Positions 35,601 through 46,579 of a stretch of DNA of 64,000 bases are shown one piece after another. Each line of letters begins with the position of its first letter. Position 1 is the stretch's first letter. Location: assembly GCA_963922205.1 (NCBI GenBank), contig CAWUHX010000087.1, positions 558,001 through 622,000 of the forward strand, given 5' to 3'. The notes under the pieces were generated by a model. The model was not told where the DNA came from, made no database searches, and saw only the letters and a program-made list of their open reading frames with translations. The position numbers were made by a program, and so were the translations under genes. This DNA comes from Romanomermis culicivorax (lineage: Eukaryota > Nematoda > Enoplea > Mermithida > Mermithidae).

Positions 35601-37572
35601 GCTCATTCTCAAGTTTACACAATGAAAAATTACATTTGAATTCTGTATATGCTCGCACATTTCTTCATTAAACGTTCAACATTTTACATAGTAATCGTTC
35701 AGACAAATCGATTTCAAAATGACTCAAAATTGCTGCATGATTTTTTATTACCTTTGTATTTTCAAAAAATAAGCATTTTTTTGTGATTCATGAATTTTGA
35801 TTCATCGGAGACAGCGGGAAAAATTCGTTCTTTGAAACACACTATGCATAGTATAATCCAACAAATACGAATTCGATTATGATCGTTTGTCATTGATTAC
35901 AGGATAATGATGGAGTGGCCGCAACAATCAGTGCACACAGTATAATGGTGAAACAGGGTTTATTGCAGATTTAAACTTGCTGGTAGCAGGTTGGACAATC
36001 TCCAATTAAAGGTGACATTTTTACATTGGAGATTTTTTGAATCGGCTTTGTTTCATATGAAAAAACTAATCGAAGTTTCTTATTTGACTTTGATCAGCGA
36101 TTCGATCGAAGATTGAACCTAGTCGACCTTCTATCATTCTGACCTTATACCTTTAAATAAATAAAATTGCCGTCTACATTATCAAAGATTCGGGAAGGTT
36201 GTCTTGTATAGTCATATTCACAAAATGTAGGTTTTTAGTTTGAAAACAAAATCATATTATTATTATTTATTCCAGTTTGAAATCAGAGCAAAATTTTCTA
36301 CATTATACTATTTTTTCTAGGTACTGTTTGTGTACCCTTTCTTCCGACGCCGGAGCATTTCCGATTGTGCCCTGTCTATTGTCGGCGTTTTGTCCAGAAT
36401 GGCGTGTTCGATTGCTTTGTGTTTTCCATTCAATACTATTTTCGTATTTTTTAGTAAGTCAATAATGTCCGAATAATTGAACACTTTTGGATTAGAAATA
36501 TATAAAAAAATGGGCAAATATCAGGTCTGAAGATAAATTGCTTGATCCATTGATTTCCTGGTTAATGAAATTAGACAGGGTCCTAAGATGGTCAGTTTCT
36601 ATCACTTATTTTTTCTTCTCATCTGGTTTATTCCTTAGCTAGATTATTCACTTAATACATTTAATTGAGAATCATATGGCTAGTCATATGGTAACCACAG
36701 GGACTCCCATACTTTTGGTCGGAAAAAACTAAGAAGATTTAAATGTTTTGATGAATAATAGGCATTTTTGAACGAAAACGGTCAAAAATGTCAATTCTTC
36801 ATCGCTTCGCGTCATAAATACGTTTTTTACGGTTTTTAAGTCAAACATTTTTTGGAATTTTTATGCGCCAAAATTGAAATTTTTCCTCCTTAAAGACCCC
36901 TTAAATTTTAGGCGTAACCCATAAATTCAGATGTTGGATTTCAAGTTAAAAATCTTTCAAATGACTGAATATTTTCTTTATAGTTCCAATCATTTACATG
37001 TTTTACCGTTTCGCGTCAGTTGGTATGAGGGCTATCATTTCGAAACAAGTTTCGGATCACGAGCAAGGTAATTTTTATTCTTAATTGTGTTATTTTGCAG
37101 TATTAGGAAAGTCGTCTAAATAAGTAGTATTTTTTAAAATTTTCTCACTAATTTAAATAATATCTTAAACAATGTAAGCTAGAAAGTATGTCTTAAAATT
37201 TAGAGTTATATTTTTATTAAATGGCTTGAAGGGCATTAAATTTTCTAGGCATTCTTCCTCTAAACCAAACTTAGCGTTTTTATGAACTGAGACAAATTTT
37301 TTATTCTCGAATTTTCGTGAAATTTCATAATGTTTATCCCAAATTTTTTGCGTTTAGGTCAAATTTTCGCATTCGTCGCTTTAGCCGAAGGCGCTTGTTT
37401 TTTGTTGTCGTCTGCGATTTTTAACGTATTTTTCCCGTTTACATTGCAGTTCTTTGCCGAATTATCATTCGTAATATTGGCGATTATAGCAGCTATACCG
37501 TTGATCGGGCTGTTGTATGTTTATCGGTTGCAGAATCTAAACCGTCACGATCGCTTGGACGTAAATCAATAG
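32700..37572 (+). CDS. SLC46-like major facilitator transporter, about nine exons
   Basis: Predicted exons are 32700-32970, 33102-33432, 33495 to about 33580, 33803/33807-33889, 33948-34126, 34442-34545, 36321 to about 36455, 36984-37067 and 37358-37572. Exon 2 carries the MFS loop motif GALADRYSRKW after TM2-3. The central loop, the order of helices and VSDHEQGQIFAFVALAEG near TM10 fit the SLC46 (proton-coupled folate transporter-like) group; the substrate is unknown. Most junctions are in phase. The exon starting 36321 is not: its strong donor (TTA|GTAAGTC) leaves the next exon out of frame, while a donor 4 bases on (GTCAAT) restores it. The end of exon 3 is also uncertain. Its largest intron holds the MITE at 35022-35464. 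Probably functional. Confidence 0.75.
35022..35464 (+). mobile_element. CATACATGTAA-family MITE, complete copy
   Basis: The element is 443 bp with ends CATACATGTAAC and AATTACATGTATG and a perfect 8-bp duplication CTTCGGAC (35014-35021 and 35465-35472). G and C homopolymers, ATATGGCTAGCCAT palindromes and the GTGCGAAGCGCCGAG hairpin lie inside. It lies in an SLC46-like intron. Confidence 0.9.
36672..36925 (-). repeat. Degenerate CATACATGTAA-family MITE
   Basis: Shares CATATGGCTAGTCATATGG, GGGACTCCCATACTTTTGG and CGCTTCGCGTCAT with 25909-26272 and 35022-35464. The ends are decayed. It lies in the intron before 36984. Confidence 0.7.
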
Positions 37573-38145
37573 GAAAATGACGCAAATAATTGAATTTTCA
37601 TGCGCAGCAAAAAATGCTTCGAATTTTATTCTTGAGCACGAAATTCACATTTCGGTGTTATACTCAAGGATCTTATTTATTTTCAAGTTGCGTAGAACAG
37701 ATACATTCAAGTTGAATGCAACTTCTGGATTATGCACTTTTTTGAATGATTCAAAAATTTTCAGAAATTTGTCGACTCCGATACCGCACTCAATTGTGGC
37801 AAAAATCCTAATATATTCTGCCAATAAAAATTCGAAAAATATTAGATTTTTCAACCCTCAAACTCGACATAAGTTGGAAAACCCAACTTCGATAACTTAC
37901 TGATAAAATGTGTTGTTTTGTGAACCATACGATTCCAACTTTTTTTGTTAACTTTTGATCCTTTTTTCACTTTAATTATTATGCCTTATCCGTTTATTTA
38001 TATTTTTTATAATAAATTTTATTTTTATAGCTTTTTCTTTTAATTGTCCCATTGATGCTTCGTGTATTCCATCTAGCGCATCTTTCCCAAATCTTGTCGA
38101 GCATTTGAACCTTTATTTTCAGATCACTGTCAAGGAAGGAAATCG
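37573..38145. other. Intergenic region between the two transporter genes
   Basis: AT-rich, with no supported gene. TTTATTTTCAG at 38112-38122 lies 23 bp before the next ATG and looks like a trans-splice acceptor. Confidence 0.45.
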
Positions 38146-41100
38146 ATGTTAAATTATCGAATATTCCGGATTATCGCCTTTTTAATCGGCATTGGCAACG
38201 TTTTCGTTGCCGGCAGTACGTTCATCGTCCATCTGTACGGTGATTGCCTCAAGAAACAATTCAGTTTGACGAACAGTCAACGTGAGTATGAAATTTTTTC
38301 GGCTCAGTTTATTGCCTCGATTTTTATGCACAACACTAAACTGCTCGATGAATCGGTTCATCGAAATTTCGGGCGAATTCTGAAAACACTGCTTCTTGCT
38401 CCACTTTTCTTTTCCAGTGGGTTTATTAATTAGAAAATGTTGAAGTTTAGTTGACGCGTATTTTTGGAAATTTTCGAGGTTAAAAATTGCAGTCGACGCC
38501 CTTCCACAAATGAGCTGCATTCGCTAACTACCTCCATAAAAAAGCCTCCCTAGCATCAGGTCGCTGTTTCGTTTGTTTTTGTTAAATCTATGCGTTTTCC
38601 AAGTTTACGTCCCACGAATTTTAGAATTTTCGTGGATCGTTTAATGTAGATTATATTCATTTAGGAACTCTGAAGCAAATATTTCAGGTTAGAGGTTTAC
38701 GGATCTGATTTTGAACTTGGAATTCTCGCTGGCTGAAGAGTATAAAAAGCAAACGAATAAAGGCGTATTCATACTGCGCTCGAGGAGGCTTCCTCGAGGA
38801 AAATAGCTGAAAAGTAGCTTCCTTCCTCGAGCAGAGTATGAATGCAACTCTGGCGAGCATACCCTCGGGGGTGAATTAAGTATGAACTTATTCTTTCGGC
38901 AAGCGTTTAAGGTGCTCGAGATGAGATACTAGAGCACAATCCAGAGAGGAAGAAAAAAGAACACGTTCTGTTTTTCTGCTCTCCGCTCGCGTCCGCTTGG
39001 TATATTTTGTGTGCTAAGTTGGTGAGAGGAGTTCTAAAAACGGCCCGCTGTCCACCCATCGTTTTTCCAGCTTATTTAATGCCATCCACGGCTCCCAGGG
39101 CAATCTCGTCCACCACCGCATCGAAAATTCCAATGAAATGGTAAAAATGATAGTCAACAGGTCAAAAATTGTCCGTTTTTTGTTAAAATTATTAAAAGTA
39201 CGAAATTTTTCGGCGCTTCACGCCAGAATCAGCAATTTTTGCGAATTTTTTAAACAAGCCTGCGATTTCCTGGGGTTACTTTTTTTGGAAAAAATTTTGA
39301 CTCCAACTGAACACTCGAGGACTCCCTAAAATTTAGTCGGCTATAAACCCCGCTGACTCCTCTCCTAAAACTGTTATTTCCGTTACCATAATGTGGAAAA
39401 TCTCTGACCAGAAGCGTGTGCACTTCTGAATTATACCGTAATTAAACTTCATTTTGCTTTAGTTAATGTCGTCACAACGTTTTCAATGATCGGTTTCGCA
39501 TTATCTGTGCCGTCCGGTTTGGTTAAATTAAAATTTGGAACGGTCTGGTTATGTACGATCGGATTTATTTTGACCGTTTCGGGGCATCTATTATGCTGGA
39601 GTTCGTTTTTCATTCAAAGAAGTCACCAGTTTCCGTATTTGGCATTAGCAATGGTATATTTTCTGATCGGTAATTCGGTATAGAAATTCGATGAATTTAC
39701 GTAATTTTTATTCAAAGATTTTTAGGTCACGGCTCTACGTACTTGTATCTTGCTAGCGTTTGGGCCAATAGTCGGAATTTTCGGAAATCGCTTAACGCGA
39801 CCATTTTTGGTGAATGATTTGATTTTATAATTTTGATTAAGATTACTATTTATTCGTATTTTAGGATTCTTCAACGGCGTTTTCGTCGCAACGCCTTTCA
39901 TATTGACCATAGCGCACAAATTTTTTTTCGATTTCCAATGGTACAAATGCGATAAATCGGGTTTCGAACATGAAACCGATTTAGCCGATTTCCAACTATT
40001 TTTAGCCGTTTGTTCGGTATTGTTCGGTTTTTTGGGTATTTTGACTTTACACGAATATAAAGGACCTGACGATAATGAAATGACCCGTTCTTTGATCAAC
40101 GAGCGCAGTAATTCTAATTATCCGGATATTCGAGATTATACATCTTCGGCTTACGAATATGGAGGTAAAGCTTGAAAATTTTGCGTGTAAGGTTCTGTAG
40201 TGCATTTCCTTGATTTTCTTAGATTTTTGGTTATTTCGCTTTCTGCCTTGTGTTATTTTAACTTTTTTCCTGCTTCCCTTTTTTGGTTTTTCTGGGTAAT
40301 TAATTTCTTTTTCCTGAGTGTTCGTCTCGTCAAAGACTCCTCTTGTCTAATTTTTCATTATGTTCCCTCATTGTATTTTTGCACATACTCATTATACCAC
40401 GCGCACAGTTTTCGCATAATATTCCCTTGGTTTAACTCCTAAACTTATACAGCTTTTCTTATGTTTCTTGCTTAACGTTCTTCTCGATCATTTTTCCAAA
40501 GAAATTTTCTCAATTCGTCATAAATATTGTTTAGTAATTCCTCATAAGAATTTTTCGTGCATAACGCATTCTATTTTGGGTTTCTCAATTTTAATTTTTA
40601 TGTCTATTTTTTCGGTTCAAGCTGTTTCAGATATCGTCACTTTTCTCCGGATTCGTTATTTTTCTGAAGTTTTGTCGGAAAAACATGGTTCAATAAAGCC
40701 TAGTTGTAATTAAACTAGAATTTTGATAATTAAATACTTTTAATTTAATATGTTTCGCGACATAAATTCGCTTTTTTGCTCATTTTAGGAAATGATTCAA
40801 CCAGGAGTTCATTTTCTGAAGAAGAATCACCCCTGCCTACTGTAGGTTTCGTTCAACCTTCTACTTCTTCGGCTAGTCAGTCTACTATCGTCGATCCGAA
40901 TATTAGCCAATCCGACGTTGTTCCACCCAACATTGAGCACCGTCTATCGCGCGAATCGAACCAATCGTCGGTTGACCACGTCACGGGTTGGAATTTGATT
41001 CGCCGTTTGGATTTTCACCTCTTGTTATGGCCATTTATTTTAATTTCAACGTCGTCGTCAATTTTCTCTTTTAACGTGGACGAAATTCTGGAAAAATTCG

Positions 41101-41573
41101 CTCAGGTCGATCAAACGATCGTAGACGAAGATTTGAAAATTGTAATTTTTCTTCAAATTTTGGCGCCGGTTTTGATCGGCTATTTTTCGGACAAAATGTA
41201 CAATAGTTTACCGCGTGTTAATATTTGTATCTTTTCACTCATTCCTTGCTGTTTATGTTCTTTATTCTTATTTATTTTCCCTAAAGTCGCTTTCGTTTAT
41301 AATTCAACTTTATTTTGTGTCGTTTTTGCTCAAATAGGTTGTTGGACTTGCGTTCCCGGCATAATCAAAGAAAAGTTCGGGTCGAGATTTTTCGCCGTCA
41401 ATTTAACCATCATTTTAACGGCTTGGTGTTTATTTTTCGCATTATTGAATATTTTCTTCCAAAATACTGTGGTGTATGGGGACGAAAGCAGTTTTAAAAT
41501 TTGGCTTGTATTTTTTGATATTTGTTTCATATTTTCTCTTGCTATGTGGATTGTATATGCAAAAAACAATTAG
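38146..41573 (+). CDS. Nodulin-like major facilitator protein, five exons, 503 aa
   Basis: Exons 38146-38281, 39463-39669, 39726-39809, 39865-40164 and 40789-41573 join in phase to 504 codons with the TAA. The N-terminal half matches the nodulin-like MFS pattern: a first helix with FVAGSTFIVHLYGDCLKKQF, then the block containing FALSVPSGLVKLKFGTVWL. Next come IGHGSTYLYLASVWANSRNF and a helix near FVATPFILTIAHKFF. A long serine-rich cytoplasmic loop (about residues 215-295) precedes the second half, which has LAPVLIGYFSDKMYN. Yeast and plant relatives are poorly characterised organic-solute transporters, and the substrate is unknown. It is the third gene in a row in this direction. Intron 1 carries a palindrome and a decayed MITE. 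Confidence 0.8.
38760..38845. repeat. Palindrome with CTCGAGGA arms
   Basis: GCGTATTCATACTGCGCTCG and its mirror CGAGCAGAGTATGAATGC enclose CCTCGAGG-containing arms. It can fold into a hairpin of about 80 bases in intron 1 of the nodulin-like gene, and may be a short foldback element. Confidence 0.6.
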
Positions 41574-41927
41574 TAACGAGTTGAGTACGTAGAGATGGAT
41601 GTATCTTTGTAGCATAGTATAAACGACAGTCGTAAAGACGTCTTGCTGGTTATGATTGTCAAGGTTTAAATTTTCAACTAGGGAGGGAAGTTTCATCCTG
41701 CGTCGTGCGACAGAAAACCTGTTGTCACATTAGATGAAATTGGAGCCATGTCACATTAAGTAATACTGTGGCCAATCACGTTGATGAAAAAACCCATGCC
41801 ATATTGGTAGGAAAATACGGCCATGTCACTGTGAATGACATGCTGTGACCCTGTTGCGTGGCTCGCTTATTTCATCTTGGGGAACCTGAACCAGCTAGTT
41901 CTGGCTATACGAAGGCCTATAGGGTAC
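41574..41927. other. 3' flank of nodulin-like gene
   Basis: No gene seen. Words TGTCACATT(A) and CCATGTCAC recur several times at 41720-41850. It ends with GTAC, the target duplication of element A. Confidence 0.5.
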
Positions 41928-42809
41928 TGTAACGTACCTGCTAAAGCAGTACTGTAAACATGTAGCATACTGTATGTAATAGACATTTATTAGATATTAT
42001 TTTATTTTTCACATTTTATGTCTCAAGGATGTCTGGGATTCACACCCAAACATTCCTACAAAATTACGTGAAGTACTTTATTTTGATCCGTTCACACCCC
42101 GGTAGCCCAATTAAGATGCCCTAATTAATTTGCACAAACGGCAGCTGTTCCCCTAGAATCTACACTAAACTACACATTCCACAGCTACCGTAATCCCCAG
42201 TAAAAATCGTAAACAACACCTGCACACAGTAAAATATGTAGAAGCCCCGCCGTACAGTAGTCTCAAGTGTAACAGTAGCGGCGGCCCCACAAAACGTGTG
42301 TATACAAAGAAACCGATACAGGAAGCATGCACAGAAGCACAGAGGTGTGGCCAAGCCCACCGTAGAAAGCAAGCAAAGCACAGAAAGCATACAGTACCAG
42401 AAAAGCATTAGAGAGGCGTAGTTAAGAAAGCATGAAAAGCGTAGCCGGAAACGACGATTGGCGGAAGAAAATGGACAGAAGCTCGACCTCCCGCAGCGTC
42501 CAGGGAGTGGCCAAAATCGCCGTATAAAAGAAGAAGCAAAGCGTGATTTTGGTCTTTTTATTCTGATTCTTATTCTTGTGTTTTTTCCGCGCTCGCCCCG
42601 TCTTTATACATTTGCAAGCGGCCGATTATTCGAAAGCATTTAAACCGAGGCCCCATCCGTTTTTATTCGAAGCGCGTTTTATTTGTCGACGTTCAAGCGA
42701 CCGTCGAATTAACCGTTGTTGTTGTAACCGTTCGCCCTGCCCCGTATTTGCCCCGCCGTAACGCCGTTGGTTGAGAAGTAAAGTACCTCACTCAAAACTG
42801 GTCGTTACA
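41928..42809 (+). repeat. 5' LTR of element A
   Basis: 882 bp, starting TGTAACGTACCTGCTAAAGC and ending ACTGGTCGTTACA. TATAAAAG at 42523-42530 is the likely promoter. Contains eight or more CAGTA/TACTG words (for example CAGTACTGTA, TACAGTAG, CATACAGTACC). Confidence 0.95.
42523..42530 (+). promoter_or_regulatory. TATA box of element A LTR
   Basis: TATAAAAG, preceded by GTGGCCAAAA. Element B keeps it (43811-43818); element C has GTATTTAAAG at the matching place. Confidence 0.65.
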
Positions 42810-42814
42810 TATTT

Positions 42815-42830
42815 TGGTGACCGTACCGTT
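42815..42830 (+). promoter_or_regulatory. Primer-binding site of element A
   Basis: TGGTGACCGTACCGTT starts five bases after the LTR. The TGG start pairs with a tRNA CCA end. The rest resembles the TGGCGACCGTGAC site used with tRNA-Arg by some insect elements, but I cannot name the tRNA with confidence. Elements B and C have near-identical sites. Confidence 0.6.
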
Positions 42831-43051
42831 ACGTTAACCAGTGGAACTCCCTGCCCCCAGTTAGGTGTACTCTTATCCGGGCGTTTAGAAGCATTAGTAA
42901 TACAGTAGTAATCATTTCCTACAGTAAGACGGTATTCGTATTAAGCAAACTGGAAACCCCCTCCAACGAAGCATTAAGCGATACATTTAAACGAATACAG
43001 CGTGAAGCAAAAATTGAAGCATTTAAGCAGAAATCCCAACGTAAACCGAGA

Positions 43052-43242
43052 ATGACCCACCAAACGCAAGATCATTTAGGAGAAATCGTTAGAGAACAGA
43101 TAAACGATTTATTTTCAGAACATTTTCGTACCCTACGCACACAATTGAATCAGAATACAGTAAACCCTACCCTAATAGACGATCTAAGAACAGCAAACAT
43201 TCGTAATAACATGGCAAACAATTTCTACGCAAAACCTACAGT
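43052..43242 (+). CDS. Element A Gag N-terminus, interrupted by element B
   Basis: 64 codons of the polyprotein from ATG 43052, up to the point where element B starts at 43243. It begins MTHQTQDHLGEIVREQIN and matches B's Gag start (44204). The frame resumes at 47364, after B and the duplicated CAGT, in the same phase. The short extension to 43294 reads into B's LTR and is not native. Confidence 0.85.
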
Positions 43243-44052
43243 TGTAACGTACCTGCTAAAGCAGTACTGTAAATATGTAGCATACTGTATGTGATATTCA
43301 TTTATTAGATATTATTTTCATTTATTAATCTATCGTCTCAAGGGTGTCTGGAATTCACACCCAAACATTCTTATAAATTTATGTGGAGCACTTTATTTTG
43401 ATCTTCCCATACCCCATTGACCCAATTAAAGACGCACATAATTATTTCCACATTGGCACCTGGCCCTCGTAATGCACATGAAGATACACATTCTGTAGGT
43501 ACAATAATCCCCTCCAAAACGCGTAAACACACCTGCCTATGTAGAAAGTACAGAAATTCCGACCCAGACAGAAGATTTAGGAGGAATGCATGGAAGACCG
43601 AAAAACACATGAAAAACTAAAAAAACATAGGCGGCAAAGCATACTGTAGGTCAAAAGGCATGCAAGCGTAGAAATTAGGAGTAAATTAACATGAGGCGTG
43701 GCGAAAGAAGCATACAGTAGGCGGAAACAGGTAAGCGAAGCAGCGATTGGTGGAAAAAGATCGACGGAAACACGACCTCCCGCGACGCCCAGGGAGTGGC
43801 CAAAACGTTGTATAAAAGAGAAGGAAAGCGTGATTTTTATGATTATTGGTCGTGATTATTATTCGTGGTGTTTTTTAAATTCGTGGTTCACGTCCGTATT
43901 TCAATTCGAAGCGCGTTTATCGTCGACGTTCAAGCGACCGTCGATCCCCGTTGTTTATTGTAATCGTACGCCCGCGCCCCCGTCCCGTTATTTACCCGCC
44001 GTACCGACCGATTGGTCCAAGTAAAGTACCTCACAGAAATCTGGTCGTTACA
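43243..44052 (+). repeat. 5' LTR of element B
   Basis: 810 bp, TGTAACGTACC...GGTCGTTACA, with TATAAAAG at 43811-43818. The primer site TGGTGACCGTACCGTACC follows shortly after. Confidence 0.93.
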
Positions 44053-44203
44053 TATTTTTGGTGACCGTACCGTACCGTTAACCACTGGAACTCCCTGCCC
44101 CATTAAGGTGCATCCTATATCCGGGCATCCCTAAGCAGTAATCGCATACAGTAATAATCGTTTCCTACAGTAGGACAGACAATCGTAAAAGCACAAACTG
44201 AAA

Positions 44204-46579
44204 ATGACCCACCATACAACAGACCACTTAGGAGAAATTGTAAGAGAGCAAATCAACGAACTTTTTGCAGAAAATTTTCGAACTTTACACACACAATTGA
44301 GCAAAAACACTATGAATCCCACCCTGATAGACGATTTGAGAACGGCCAACATCCGTAACAGTATGACAAACAATTTTTATGCAAAACCTACAGTATTTAC
44401 GGGAGGAGTAACCCAACATTTCGGCCAATGGAGCAAGCGACTAGAACAGTTCATGATACTACAAGGCATGAAAGATACTGACGAGCAACTCAAATTAGCA
44501 TGTTTTGAAATTCATTTGGGTGGTGCAGCATTAGCAAAATTCAAAAGTTTAGAAAATTCTGAAAACCCACCCCAAACGTATGAACAGTATAAAACTGCAT
44601 TACAAGCATGTTTCCCCGACCACAGAGACACAGATTTACACCAACATTTTTTGCATGAACGGAAACAAAAAAGTTCGGAAACTGTCATTGAATTTTTGTT
44701 TGACCTCGAGCATCTAGCGACCCTCGCCTACCCCAATTTCAATTCAGAGGCGCGAGAAATGATAATCAAACCCCTTTTCATGGAAGGCATGCAGATTGAA
44801 ATTCGAGAGGCACTCAAGTACAAACGATTCACCTCCCTAACAGACATGTCTGACGAGGCAGCTTATGTTGAACAACAAATTTTCAGAAACAGATTGAAAT
44901 CTAGCCCCATACCCCTCATATCCCCTGAATCGGAACCCATTCTTTCATTAGGCAATTACACTGAACAGCAGGGAATCCTACATAAATTAGAACAAGTCAT
45001 GGAGTTGCAATTGCAAATACTGCAAAATTCCCAAGCTCAACCCCATCATGATAACAGTAATTTGAGACAGACCACATGTTTTCAATGCAATCAAGTCGGG
45101 CATTTCGCCAGAAATTGTAATTCACCAGGTACTCAAAAGTCATGCCAAATTTGCTTTAGGAGTAATCACATGACTCGAGACTGTAAAAGCAGATGCATTC
45201 ACTGTTCTCAAACTGGTCACAGATCCAGCCATTGCATATCAAAAAGCTACTCAAATGCAGAATGTTTTCTTTGTAAGCAAAAAGGTCACATGAGTAGATA
45301 TTGCCCCAACCAAATGACCCCTAACGCCCAAAATTGCATTGAAGAGAGACTACCCCCACCACAAATGAACATTGATGTCCCAGTCATGTACTCCACATTG
45401 CCCACTGTCCAGCATCAACCTCAACATGCTTTAAATACAGTTCTGCCCAGCAGTCATAAGCAGTTTGACCCCCAGTATGTCCTTGACATACCCCTTCCTG
45501 ATACAAGCAGCACTTCAAAAATTGCATCACCAAAAAGCAGTGACATGTTGAAATCCAAACTCCCCCAGCCTAAAATTGCACAGAAACATAAACATCCTGA
45601 AACCAGTGAGACGTCCAAACCTGACCCAGCATGCAAAAAGGAACGCCCAATGTTTTCACAATTGCAGCACCTTCCCACAGACCCCAACACATTCCCCAGG
45701 CGAAAAACTTCTCTTCCTACCCCCAAAGCACGAAAAAATCGTAAAATTCATTTTGCAGCTAGCATTTTCCAAAGTAAAAATAGTGGTATCTGCAGTCCTG
45801 TCTCAAACGACGTCAGCAAGATCCAAATCCCCCATCCTGATACATGCATCGACCCTGTTTCTTGTCCCCTCCCAATGACAGACCCCAACACATTCCCCAG
45901 GCGAAAAACTTCTCTTCCTACCCCCAAAGCACAAGAAAATCGTAAAATTCGTTTTGCAGCTAGCATTTCCCAGAGTAAAAGTAGTGGTATCTGCAGTTCT
46001 AGCTCAAACGACGTCAGCAAGCCCCAAATCTCCTATCCTGATACATGCATCGCCCCTGTTTCTTGTCCCCTCCCAGCGAAAAATTCAACCGCCCAATCTC
46101 ATTTTCCCACCCAAAACAAACAGAAACGTTTTCATACATTCCCATGGGTAAAAGGCAAAGTAGAATCGACCAAAACTGACAGGATTGAAACGGAAAAAGC
46201 TGAGTTAATCAATTTCTTATCCAAATATCAGCTCCTTCACACTGAGTCAAAAACACATGTGAGTCACAGGCCACTTGTCTCCCACAGCATTGGTACAAGT
46301 AATTATAAACACAGACACAGACCCCTTTCTCGAAAACCACCAAAAGCAAAACAAAGCATCAAACACAAAGTTGAGCAACTTAAGAAAGCTGATGTTATCA
46401 ATCAAAGCACATCCCCTTCATGTAAAACAGGCAGTTCAATCGTTCAGACAAATTCCCCAATTCCCCCTATCCCTCCAAGTCTTCGACCTCAAAACCCTCT
46501 CTCCCTCGACCCCCTTGAACGAGGACGTTCAACTCCAGAAGGAGGGAAATGTAACGTACCTGCTAAAGCAGTACTGTAA
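44204..46579 (+). CDS. Element B Gag-derived protein, 791 aa, intact
   Basis: Starts MTHHTTDHLGEIVREQIN. A retrotransposon Gag capsid-type region follows (RLEQFMILQGMKDTDEQLKL near residues 85-105, FLHERKQKSSETVIEFLFDL near 145-165). Then come four consecutive CX2CX4HX4C zinc knuckles (about residues 290-365) that would bind RNA. The C-terminal half is proline-, serine- and lysine-rich. It carries a 201-bp in-frame tandem duplication (45680-46081) and remnants of the linker between protease and RT (LVSHSIGTSNYKHRHRPLSR). All enzymatic domains are gone, but the frame is unbroken and ends at 46577-46579, inside the 3' LTR. An intact frame suggests the Gag product is still selected or the element is very young. 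Confidence 0.85.
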   Translation: MTHHTTDHLGEIVREQINELFAENFRTLHTQLSKNTMNPTLIDDLRTANIRNSMTNNFYAKPTVFTGGVTQHFGQWSKRLEQFMILQGMKDTDEQLKLACFEIHLGGAALAKFKSLENSENPPQTYEQYKTALQACFPDHRDTDLHQHFLHERKQKSSETVIEFLFDLEHLATLAYPNFNSEAREMIIKPLFMEGMQIEIREALKYKRFTSLTDMSDEAAYVEQQIFRNRLKSSPIPLISPESEPILSLGNYTEQQGILHKLEQVMELQLQILQNSQAQPHHDNSNLRQTTCFQCNQVGHFARNCNSPGTQKSCQICFRSNHMTRDCKSRCIHCSQTGHRSSHCISKSYSNAECFLCKQKGHMSRYCPNQMTPNAQNCIEERLPPPQMNIDVPVMYSTLPTVQHQPQHALNTVLPSSHKQFDPQYVLDIPLPDTSSTSKIASPKSSDMLKSKLPQPKIAQKHKHPETSETSKPDPACKKERPMFSQLQHLPTDPNTFPRRKTSLPTPKARKNRKIHFAASIFQSKNSGICSPVSNDVSKIQIPHPDTCIDPVSCPLPMTDPNTFPRRKTSLPTPKAQENRKIRFAASISQSKSSGICSSSSNDVSKPQISYPDTCIAPVSCPLPAKNSTAQSHFPTQNKQKRFHTFPWVKGKVESTKTDRIETEKAELINFLSKYQLLHTESKTHVSHRPLVSHSIGTSNYKHRHRPLSRKPPKAKQSIKHKVEQLKKADVINQSTSPSCKTGSSIVQTNSPIPPIPPSLRPQNPLSLDPLERGRSTPEGGKCNVPAKAVL
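45680..46081 (+). repeat. In-frame tandem duplication in element B
   Basis: Two 201-bp units, each starting with the DPNTFPRRKTSLPTPKA coding block and ending with CPLP. Part of the unit corresponds to A's linker between protease and RT (KVHFAACIS, LYPGTCIGTVSC). Confidence 0.85.

Noticed and set aside
42458..42761. Short frames inside LTRs (also 43698-44024, 54964-55267, 56002-56375)
   Set aside because: They repeat in every LTR copy only because the LTRs are alike; they sit in promoter/untranslated sequence and show no domain.
43052..43294. Small 80-aa gene
   Set aside because: It is the start of element A's Gag reading into element B's LTR; the true continuation lies at 47364.
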